Part shown: positions 1 to 5,491 of the stretch, piece after piece
Layout of the letters: each line of letters opens with the position of its first letter
Numbering within the stretch: position 1 is the stretch's first letter
Assembly: GCA_002493515.1 (NCBI GenBank)
Contig: DKYZ01000016.1
Location: 1 to 10,321, forward strand
Direction: 5' to 3'
DNA: 10,321 nt
DNA from: Porphyromonadaceae bacterium UBA7087
Lineage (GTDB): Bacteria; Bacteroidota; Bacteroidia; Bacteroidales; Muribaculaceae
Notes under the pieces: model-generated
Databases searched by the model: none
The model's input: only the letters and a program-made list of their open reading frames with translations
Told to the model about the DNA's origin: nothing
Translations under genes and position numbers: made by a program

Positions 1-18
1 CATGCCTTCGGCATGTTG
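1..18. repeat. Edge-truncated copy of the palindromic element, inside the DUF4391 gene
   Basis: Bases 1-15 form a perfect hairpin, CATGCC-TTC-GGCATG. The 18 bases here differ by one base from bases 1435-1452 inside the helicase gene. Both copies are read in the same frame on the minus strand and give Gln-His-Ala-(Glu or Lys)-Gly-Met. The window ends within the repeat, so the full element and its outer inverted repeat cannot be seen. Bases 19-24 (CCACGG) also resemble the helicase copy (ACCCGG), which suggests homology beyond the stem. Confidence 0.65.
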
Positions 19-363
19 CCACGGAGTGCTAAACAGCTTTATGTGATACACCACAAGCATGTCCTCATCCTCGAAACGAAGGAGGTATATTACGCGTTGC
101 GGTATGCTTTTGGCAAGCAAAGCGATATTCCGGATGTCGAAGTCGCGCTTCTTTAGCGTGACTTCGACAATGTATATCTCTTTTATCACCTCCCCCTCGG
201 CAATAACCGGGAGAGTCCGCGGCGAAATCCAATTCACGAAGTCAAGACGCGACACGTCCGCATCGAAACTGTCACGTTGCGATGGTTTCCAGTCAAACCG
301 CTTGTAAAGTTGTGCTTTCGGCAGCGGTCGTCTTACTTCAGTGGATTGCGGCAGATTGAGCAT
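1..363 (-). CDS. DUF4391 domain protein, N-terminal 121 codons (cut by window edge)
   Basis: The gene starts at ATG 363 and stays open to base 1, so the C-terminus is missing. The protein begins MLNLPQSTEVRRPLPKAQLY, followed by a conserved-looking block (FDWKPSQRDSFDADVSRLDF, then NWISPRTLPV) and a beta-rich core with VEVTLKKRDFD and YLLRFEDEDML. This pattern, including the LPxSTEV start, matches the DUF4391 family as I remember it. That family is about 200-250 residues long, has no assigned reaction, and is often encoded between a SNF2-type helicase and a type III Mod/Res pair in defence loci. The start lies 93 bp after the helicase stop on the same strand, so the genes are probably co-transcribed. 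The sequence before the ATG is AT-rich with no Shine-Dalgarno site, as is usual in Bacteroidetes. The last visible residues (QHAEGM) come from a palindromic repeat also present in the helicase gene. The family assignment is from memory, not a search. Confidence 0.8.
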   Translation of the reverse strand, partial: MLNLPQSTEVRRPLPKAQLYKRFDWKPSQRDSFDADVSRLDFVNWISPRTLPVIAEGEVIKEIYIVEVTLKKRDFDIRNIALLAKSIPQRVIYLLRFEDEDMLVVYHIKLFSTPWQHAEGM

Positions 364-372
364 ATTTAATAT

Positions 373-450
373 TTACTTGAAATTATCATGCCCGGAGAAA
401 AGATCTCCTAGAAAGGTGAGAGCCCAGATTATTAGAAGTGCATAAAACAT
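373..450 (-). CDS. Possible 25-residue membrane microprotein between helicase and DUF4391
   Basis: A small ORF starts at ATG 450 and ends at TAA 373. Its stop is 9 bases before the DUF4391 ATG, and its start is 6 bases beyond the helicase stop. It therefore fills the 93-bp gap between the two genes almost exactly. The peptide begins MFYALLIIWALTFLGDLF and ends in polar residues (His, Asp, Asn, Lys). This gives one hydrophobic segment of about 14-18 residues, like a single-pass membrane microprotein. An alternative role is simply to carry ribosomes across the gap to the DUF4391 start. No family is recognised and an open frame this short can arise by chance, so the call rests on position and hydrophobicity only. 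Confidence 0.35.
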   Translation of the reverse strand: MFYALLIIWALTFLGDLFSGHDNFK

Positions 451-456
451 AATTTT

Positions 457-3400
457 TTATTTAATTATTAAAAAACATATTAACTCGAAATCGTCGAGGC
501 CGCGGACCTCGTTGCCGAAGAGCGCACCGCTGTCACCTTCGAGGAAAGAGAAGAGGTCGGTGGTCTCCTTTGTCTTGACCAGCGACGAGATGGCGTCGCC
601 GAGCAGACGGGAGTAAGTGCCCATATGCTTGCCGTCGCGGGTCTCGGCGTTAAACTTCTGGCATAGCTCAGGTATAGGCTGAGCCTTCCCTCGGCACAGC
701 CGGCGCATACGGTCGAGCAATCCTTTCGGGTCGAGATGGTCAACCACCACCGATGAGTCCTGACCGATATAGACCATATAGAATGGGTGTAACCTGTTCT
801 TGCGGTCGATGTTGATTCCGTCATTGCGGTTCTTGAGCACAAATATCACCCCGGGAGGCGCATCCCTGTCGGAAGCGACGAGAGCATGGAGGCCCATGGG
901 GGTATGCTCTATGTCATGCCCCTGCTTCATGTAATCGAGAAGGTCAAGGCGGAACTCGTTAAGTCCCAGGTCCATGATAGACACACCCGTGTTCATCTCC
1001 TCGATATCCACTACCTCCTCCCGGAGCCGTTCGAGTTGCTTGCGGCGGTATTCCAGATCACCCTGCTCCTCGGCGGATAGGGGATTGTCGTCGCCGGTGG
1101 CGGTGAGCACCGACACCTTCATGCGTGCCTCGACGCGCCCTTTGAGATTGATGTAATCGTCAAGGTCCATGTCGGGCCAGTAGTTGACAAGCTGGATAAC
1201 CGCGTTACGCGACCCGATGCGGTCTATGCGTCCGAACCGCTGGATGATGCGCACCGGATTCCAGTGGATGTCGTAGTTGATGAGATAGTCGCAGTCCTGG
1301 AGGTTCTGCCCCTCCGAGATGCAGTCGGTGGCGACCAGCACGTCAATCTCCTCGTCGAGACCTGGAAAGAGGGATCCCTTCTCCTTTGAAATGGGAGAGA
1401 AGAGGGTCAGGATGCGGGCAAAATCCTGTAGGGACATGCCTTTGGCATGTTGACCCGGTTTAACATCGCGAAGCGATGTCCCTACGCTGTCGCCGCTCAC
1501 CAGGCCGATATGCGAGCCGAGCGACCTCACCACCGGCACGAGATTCTCGTAAAGATAGCGGGCGGTATCGGAGAAGGCCGTGAAGATGATGACCTTCCTG
1601 TTGTCGCCGTTTATGGGATTGGAGAATTTGTGACGGATGTCGTCAATGAGCATCCTGAGCTTGCTGTCATGCTCCGGCGTGATGTCTGCGAGCATGGAGA
1701 GCAGCCTGTTCAGGGTGGCGACGTCTTCGGCAAGATTACCGCGCCACTGCACATAGTCCATATCCTCCAATGCGATTTTCGTCTTCCTGTTTCCGATGAA
1801 TACGGCATCCTCCTGCTCATCGGAGTCGAGACCGTAGGAGAAGTCGTAATCGCTCACCATCGCGACCTCCTCCCTGGCCGCGAGAGCGTCTATCGCGCTT
1901 ATCGTGGTCGTGATATATCTCTTTATCCTTTCGAGAGTGAACCGGAAGGAGTTGACAGAGCTTTCGAGGCGTTTTAGCAGGTTGATGCTCATGAGCTGGC
2001 GTATGCCCCGTTCGCGGCCGCTGCGTGACATTCCGCCGAAACGCCCGTCCTCGCGGATTTCCGAATATTTCTCCAGTCTGCTTGGCAGGATGAAGTCGGA
2101 AGGGGTGTAGATGGCGAGGTTGAGCTCGCTGACACTGGTGAAAATGTGGTTGAACCCCACGGCTTCCGGCAGGTCGGTCAGTTTCGGGATGCGCGAGAGG
2201 GGTTTCAGCCTTTCCGGGAATCTGCCGATGTCGGCGGTGTCGTAATACTGCTCGATATGCCTGCGGCTGCGGGCTATCGTCACGCTGTCGAGCACCTCGA
2301 AGAAATCGAAGCTCAGCGATTCGAGCAACGCTTTCGTGGTGCGCCCCTCCGGCGGAAGTTTCGACCAGCGGTTGAAGGCCGCCTGCGCCTGGCGGAAGAT
2401 GTCGTCGAGCGATCCGGTGGTCTTCAGCAGCGCGTCCATCCGCGAGCTGTCCCCCTCGTAGGCGAGCGCGAGCTGGTTGCGCAGGTCGTTGAAACGGTTG
2501 TTGACGGGTGTGGCCGACAGCATCAGCACCTTCGTCCTGACGTCGGCGCGTATCACCTTGTTCATCAGCCGCAGATAGCGGTTCTCGCGCGGGTTCCCGT
2601 CATTCTCGTCGGTGGTCACTTTGCCGCCGTTGCGGAAGTTGTGGCTCTCGTCGATGACCACCAGGTCATAGTTCCCCCAGTTGATATGCTCCAGGTCGAG
2701 GCCGTTGCTCTCACCCGATTTACGCGACAGGTCGGTGTGGTAGAGGATGTCATAGCGTAGCCGGTCGGCTACAAGGGGATTGTTGATGTAGTTGCTGCGG
2801 TAGGTTATCCAGTTGTCGTGCAGCTTCTTGGGGCAGAGCACGAGAACGGACTTGTTGCGGTTCTCGTAATATTTGATCACCGCGAGGGCGGTGAATGTCT
2901 TGCCGAGACCGACGGAGTCGGCAAGTATGCACCCGTTGTATCTCTCGAGTTTGTTGATGATGGCGAGGGCGGCGTCGCGCTGGAAATTGTAGAGCTTGTT
3001 CCAGATGACACTCGACCTGAAACCGGTGGCCTCGTCGGGGAGTACATCCTCCGATATGTCCTCAAGAAACTCGTTGAAGATGTTGTAGAGCGTCACGAAG
3101 TAGATGAACTCCGGGGCGTTCTCCCTGTAGGCGTTGGTGATGCTGTCGAGCACCTGCTCCGTGACGACCTGCAGCTTATCATTGTCGCTCCACACCTGGT
3201 CGAAGAGGTTCAGGTAGAATTGCGAGAGAGGGGCGTGTGTGCGCTGCACGAACTGGTAGGCGTTGTTGCCGCGCTCGCATCCGAGGTCTACGGTTGTGAA
3301 ACCGTTGAGGGGCATATAGCTGACGTCATCGACGTTGACGAAGCCCAACATGGTCTCGGTTGTGCGGTTGGATTTGAAAGAGGCTTTGTTCCTTATCCAG

Positions 3401-3717
3401 TCGGCGCATTCCTTCGCGACGGCCCTGAGCGACAATTCGTTGCGGAGTTTGATCTCGAACTCGGAGCCGAAGAGGTCGCGCTCGCGGTTCAGACGCGGAA
3501 TATAGAACTCGCGGCGTTGCCTGTCGGTTTTCTCGGTGATGAAAGAGGGGGAGGTGAAGATGAAGCGCAACTCCCTGATGTCGGCTAATTGCTCACGGAG
3601 TTCCTGGAAGGCATAGATTGAGAAAGAGGCGGCGGCAATGGAGACACGGCTGCCTGGTCTGATGGTTTTCATCAGATCGTCGCGCAGGGTTCGGTTCACA
3701 TTGTCAATGAGTTGCAC
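457..3717 (-). CDS. SNF2-like DEAD/DEAH helicase with N-terminal phospholipase-D-like region
   Basis: This 1086-residue protein is a predicted ATP-dependent nucleic-acid translocase of a defence or restriction-modification locus. Residues 1-60 (including SIAAASFSIYAFQEL) resemble a degenerate phospholipase-D fold; I see no clear HKD catalytic motif. Motif I is ADSVGLGKT (266-274), motif II DESH (356-359), motif III SATP (401-404). The second RecA domain has ATDCISEGQNLQDCD (796-810) and motif VI QRFGRIDRIG (826-835). The C-terminus ends GLDDFELICFLIIK, as in full-length relatives I recall, so the gene is complete. The start is GTG 3717: the frame upstream has no ATG before a stop at 3793-3795, and the next Met (residue 16) would cut conserved residues. 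An AGGAGG lies 12 bases before the GTG. Residues 745-763 are encoded by an inserted palindromic repeat. DUF4391 follows on the same strand, and Mod/Res genes are expected next, beyond the window. Confidence 0.9.
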   Translation of the reverse strand: MQLIDNVNRTLRDDLMKTIRPGSRVSIAAASFSIYAFQELREQLADIRELRFIFTSPSFITEKTDRQRREFYIPRLNRERDLFGSEFEIKLRNELSLRAVAKECADWIRNKASFKSNRTTETMLGFVNVDDVSYMPLNGFTTVDLGCERGNNAYQFVQRTHAPLSQFYLNLFDQVWSDNDKLQVVTEQVLDSITNAYRENAPEFIYFVTLYNIFNEFLEDISEDVLPDEATGFRSSVIWNKLYNFQRDAALAIINKLERYNGCILADSVGLGKTFTALAVIKYYENRNKSVLVLCPKKLHDNWITYRSNYINNPLVADRLRYDILYHTDLSRKSGESNGLDLEHINWGNYDLVVIDESHNFRNGGKVTTDENDGNPRENRYLRLMNKVIRADVRTKVLMLSATPVNNRFNDLRNQLALAYEGDSSRMDALLKTTGSLDDIFRQAQAAFNRWSKLPPEGRTTKALLESLSFDFFEVLDSVTIARSRRHIEQYYDTADIGRFPERLKPLSRIPKLTDLPEAVGFNHIFTSVSELNLAIYTPSDFILPSRLEKYSEIREDGRFGGMSRSGRERGIRQLMSINLLKRLESSVNSFRFTLERIKRYITTTISAIDALAAREEVAMVSDYDFSYGLDSDEQEDAVFIGNRKTKIALEDMDYVQWRGNLAEDVATLNRLLSMLADITPEHDSKLRMLIDDIRHKFSNPINGDNRKVIIFTAFSDTARYLYENLVPVVRSLGSHIGLVSGDSVGTSLRDVKPGQHAKGMSLQDFARILTLFSPISKEKGSLFPGLDEEIDVLVATDCISEGQNLQDCDYLINYDIHWNPVRIIQRFGRIDRIGSRNAVIQLVNYWPDMDLDDYINLKGRVEARMKVSVLTATGDDNPLSAEEQGDLEYRRKQLERLREEVVDIEEMNTGVSIMDLGLNEFRLDLLDYMKQGHDIEHTPMGLHALVASDRDAPPGVIFVLKNRNDGINIDRKNRLHPFYMVYIGQDSSVVVDHLDPKGLLDRMRRLCRGKAQPIPELCQKFNAETRDGKHMGTYSRLLGDAISSLVKTKETTDLFSFLEGDSGALFGNEVRGLDDFELICFLIIK
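1428..1485. repeat. Palindromic REP-like element inserted in frame in the helicase gene
   Basis: A 58-bp element is bounded by a perfect 10-bp inverted repeat, GTAGGGACAT (1428-1437) and ATGTCCCTAC (1476-1485). Inside are two perfect 7-bp hairpins with 3-base loops: ACATGCC/GGCATGT (1434-1450) and ACATCGC/GCGATGT (1463-1479). Bases 1429-1485 are exactly 19 codons and encode VGTSLRDVKPGQHAKGMSL (residues 745-763) without breaking the frame. The encoded segment falls between helicase motifs IV and V, where relatives as I remember them have a shorter variable linker. No target-site duplication is obvious. A near-identical hairpin occurs at bases 1-18 in the neighbouring gene. The layout resembles REP/BIME units or the protein-coding Rickettsia palindromic elements; the specific family is not recognised. 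Confidence 0.8.
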
Positions 3718-3892
3718 TGCGGTAGCTCGCCTCCTCAGCCACCGACTCCGAAATGGCGTATTGTTCAGGTAAATGCAAAAGAAAAGCGGGAGTCATATCG
3801 TTACTCGTCCCGCAACCTGAGGCATCTGGCATTAGCCCATCGAAGTAGGATGAGCAACAGACTCCACGCTGTATATGCAGATACCCCAAACC

Positions 3893-3916
3893 CATCTCAA
3901 GCATATGCTTGAAATG
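3893..3916. repeat. Perfect 16-bp palindrome in the helicase leader
   Basis: TCAAGCATATGCTTGA (3897-3912) is a perfect palindrome; after one mismatch the symmetry continues for three more pairs (CAT against ATG, 3893-3916). Perfect symmetry without a loop suits a dimeric DNA-binding protein better than an RNA hairpin. It lies about 180 bases upstream of the helicase GTG and downstream of the candidate promoter. A second shorter inverted repeat, GGTAT/ATACC, follows at 3927-3940. An operator role is inferred from symmetry and position only. Confidence 0.4.
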
Positions 3917-3962
3917 AGCCCGGAATGGTATATACATACCCGTGGCGTCTATTGCACTCTAT

Positions 3963-4115
3963 CTATGACTTCGATTTGAAAACTGCCAGATTTTCAGGTC
4001 GCCAAAGACAAAGCGTCAATATACGCTTTTCCAATATGTCGTCAGACACCCGCTTGCCGTAACGCGGTCGCCCGCAGGGGTCGCGTTCCCTCAGCGTGGA
4101 TATCCAGATGCAAAA
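3963..4115 (-). pseudogene. 50-codon open stretch without a start codon, probable remnant
   Basis: On the minus strand the frame is open from just after a TAA (4118-4116) to a TAG at 3963-3965, with no ATG inside. The would-be peptide reads through ERDPCGRPRYGKRVSDDILE and ends NLAVFKSKS. The DPCGRPRY part is encoded by the GC-rich palindrome at 4061-4087, so some of the frame is repeat-derived. The remaining 30 or so residues (KRVSDDILEKRILTLCLWRP and on) look protein-like, with mixed charge and hydrophobicity, and may be the tail of a truncated gene such as a mobile-element protein. I do not recognise a family. It may also be chance openness in non-coding DNA. Confidence 0.25.
4061..4087. 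repeat. GC-rich REP-like palindrome upstream of the helicase
   Basis: The arms AACGCG (4061-4066) and CGCGTT (4082-4087) are perfect inverted repeats. The stem can continue inward to a CCC/GGG pairing around a GCA loop with a small internal bulge. This GC-rich imperfect hairpin stands out in its AT-rich surroundings. It is flanked by TTCCC, so the minus strand reads GGGAACGCG, loosely like the GGGACAT arm of the element in the helicase gene. I infer a second REP-like family, or a relative of the first. It lies within the proposed leader and could also act in the transcript. Confidence 0.5.
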
Positions 4116-4144
4116 TTAACAAAAATTTCCGAAGTTCAGTCAAA
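4111..4144 (-). promoter_or_regulatory. Candidate Bacteroidetes-type promoter for the helicase operon
   Basis: On the minus strand, TTTG (4144-4141) is followed after 22 bases by TAATTTTG (4118-4111). These match the known Bacteroides -33 (TTTG) and -7 (TAnnTTTG) elements at a suitable spacing. It begins 6 bases past the lipoprotein stop codon and points toward the helicase, predicting a transcription start near 4104 and a leader of nearly 400 bases. The -7 box matches perfectly, but such AT-rich motifs also arise by chance. No experimental support can be inferred from sequence. Confidence 0.45.
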
Positions 4145-4150
4145 TTTTTA

Positions 4151-5389
4151 TTATTTTGCGGGGTAGGGGAGGTAGGCGAAGCCGAGCTCCAGGCAGTTGG
4201 TGCGCTCGAAGAGCTTCGGGATGAGCGGGAGGGCCTCCTGAATCTTGGGGAGCAGCGGTGCCAAATCGGGTTGCGACTGGATGTAGGCGAGAAGCGCCTT
4301 GACAGTCGCGTCGTCCTGTAGCAGCGGAAGCAGAATCTTGTTGAGGAGGGTGACCGTCATCTCCGTGTTCATGTATATGTCGAGGCCGGACTGGGATAGG
4401 GTGTATTCAGCCGGTATGCCCGGGGCGAGCATGGGCCCGACGGCATCGATGAACGCCGCAAGCAGTCTCTTCATGTCGAAGCCTGTGGCCGGAGTATCAG
4501 CCCTCGTGAAATCAATATCTGGATTGTCGCTCCCGGCAGGCTGGAGAGTGAGGATGAGACTGTAAAGGGAGAGGGGATTGAGGTAAAGCTTCATCATATT
4601 GTCGGAAAGCACCACATACTGGAACCCGTTCAAAGGCGTCTGCTGGAACTGCGCTGCACCATTTGCCGTGCCAAGATATGTGGCGGCAATATTGCCATCA
4701 CTTCTAAAGCCAACGCTTTTCACCGCGCTTCCGAGCAGCTGCGCCAGAGAGCTGTAGGCCGTGTTGTTGTAGACCGGGATCACGGGAGCCGTCACTATTA
4801 TGTCGAGAAGTTTCTCCAGGTCGATCTCCACATTTGGCAGCGGTTCATATTCCCACACAATATGGAACGGCATCGACTTGTATTCAAGCAGACCGTCCCC
4901 CTTTTCCAACGGAGCCGGCGTCCAGGCCGTGTTGGCCAGCCGGGTGTTTTTCAGCGTCACTCCGTCGAAAGCCATGATCAGGGAATCCTTATTGACCTTT
5001 CCGGAATATGCGTAGGTGACATAATCGGTTTCCCCTTTTCCGGCGAAATTGTATAAATCGCCGTCAGGCAGAAGTTTCGTCTGAATCAGAAGCTCGGGAG
5101 ACCCCGGCAGCACTCCAGGCGCCTTAAGGGTTCCGCTAAGCCCGAGCCCGGAAATCTGGCTCAGGTCAATCTGGCTGCCGAGCGCAATCGCGGCGTCAGA
5201 ACCGTTCTGAGAGAATTTTGCAAACTTTCCTGGCATCGGGGCCTGTGAGTAATAGAGCTGGAGCCCCGCATTCCGGGCATATATTTTCTCACCGACAGGC
5301 GTTACCGTCGGTTTGTCGTCGTTGCTGCAGGAGACAAGCGTGAGCAGTCCGAAGGACGAGGCGAGGGTTGAAAGCAGATATTTATTCAT
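4151..5389 (-). CDS. Predicted surface lipoprotein, possibly DUF4925-like
   Basis: This 412-residue protein starts at ATG 5389. A longer frame from GTG 5440 is rejected because its extra residues lie inside a terminator hairpin and would bury the signal peptide. The N-terminus MNKYLLSTLASSFGLLTLVS is a type II signal peptide with lipobox LVSC and lipidated Cys21. The next residues, Ser-Asn-Asp-Asp-Lys, resemble the acidic lipoprotein export signal that sends Bacteroidetes lipoproteins to the cell surface. The mature part is rich in leucine, glycine and short beta-like segments, and ends in an alternation of LLPLLQ- and LPKIQEALPLIPKL-type helices. Length, taxon and lipoprotein nature fit DUF4925, but I recall that family only loosely. 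No catalytic motif is seen. It follows the 1603-residue secreted protein on the same strand and may work with it at the surface. Confidence 0.8.
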   Translation of the reverse strand: MNKYLLSTLASSFGLLTLVSCSNDDKPTVTPVGEKIYARNAGLQLYYSQAPMPGKFAKFSQNGSDAAIALGSQIDLSQISGLGLSGTLKAPGVLPGSPELLIQTKLLPDGDLYNFAGKGETDYVTYAYSGKVNKDSLIMAFDGVTLKNTRLANTAWTPAPLEKGDGLLEYKSMPFHIVWEYEPLPNVEIDLEKLLDIIVTAPVIPVYNNTAYSSLAQLLGSAVKSVGFRSDGNIAATYLGTANGAAQFQQTPLNGFQYVVLSDNMMKLYLNPLSLYSLILTLQPAGSDNPDIDFTRADTPATGFDMKRLLAAFIDAVGPMLAPGIPAEYTLSQSGLDIYMNTEMTVTLLNKILLPLLQDDATVKALLAYIQSQPDLAPLLPKIQEALPLIPKLFERTNCLELGFAYLPYPAK

Positions 5390-5410
5390 GTGGATCTCTG
5401 TGTTGTTGAA

Positions 5411-5452
5411 ACGAAAAATACCGGCGTCATGCAAATGCACGACACCGGTATT
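5411..5452 (-). terminator. Strong intrinsic-terminator-like hairpin after the giant secreted protein gene
   Basis: The arms 5417-5433 and 5436-5452 pair over up to 17 positions, with only two positions (5428/5441 region and near the loop) as G-U wobbles in the minus-strand RNA. The innermost TGCA pairs may open to give a larger loop. The RNA then reads UUUUUCGUUU, an interrupted U-rich tail. It begins 39 bases after the stop of the 1603-residue gene. Only 27 bases separate it from the lipoprotein ATG, too few for a normal promoter. It may therefore act as a partial terminator that lowers lipoprotein expression, or as a 3' end stabiliser. Confidence 0.7.
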
Positions 5453-5491
5453 AAAACCATTTTCGGAATGAAATTGTTTTACTCCGAATAT

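Larger units (their letters stand above)
3718..4150. other. 433-bp intergenic region before the helicase, possible structured leader
   Basis: No convincing gene is present. Reading toward the helicase (minus strand) it contains, in order: a candidate promoter (4144-4111), a GC-rich palindrome (4087-4061), a start-less 50-codon open stretch ending at 3963, a perfect 16-bp palindrome (3912-3897), and a GC hairpin with a bulge (GCGGG-AGT at 3786-3793 against ACT-CGT-CCCGC at 3803-3813). A 77-codon frame (3937 to 3704) begins with ATG but overlaps the helicase start by 14 bases and has no recognisable domain; I do not call it a gene. If the promoter is real, the helicase mRNA has a leader of nearly 400 bases with several hairpins, which could be regulatory. 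Alternatively the region is the scar of a decayed mobile element. Confidence 0.5.

Noticed and set aside
59..307. 82-codon plus-strand open frame
   Set aside because: It is antisense to the DUF4391 gene, which has a conserved-looking start and the same strand as its neighbours.
2146..3588. Plus-strand open frames of 204 and 256 codons
   Set aside because: They are antisense to the helicase gene, which carries conserved motifs throughout, and show no domain signature.
3730..3735. AGGAGG before the helicase GTG as a decisive ribosome binding site
   Set aside because: It is 12 bases from the start, longer than usual, and Bacteroidetes rarely rely on Shine-Dalgarno pairing; the start is supported better by N-terminal family similarity.
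3704..3937. 77-codon minus-strand frame starting MYIPFRAHF, overlapping the helicase start by 14 bases
   Set aside because: It has no recognisable domain, an odd cysteine- and serine-rich makeup, and lies across the proposed structured leader; several hairpins inside it argue for non-coding function. It stays possible as a leader peptide or remnant.
4121..4149. AT-rich inverted repeat (AAAAATTT/AAATTTTT) after the lipoprotein stop as a terminator
   Set aside because: The stem has only A-T pairs with a 13-base loop and no clear U-tract in the minus direction; the same bases are better explained as part of a promoter region.
5390..5440. Longer lipoprotein start at GTG 5440
   Set aside because: The added 17 residues are encoded by the terminator hairpin and would place a charged, polar stretch before the lipoprotein signal peptide.
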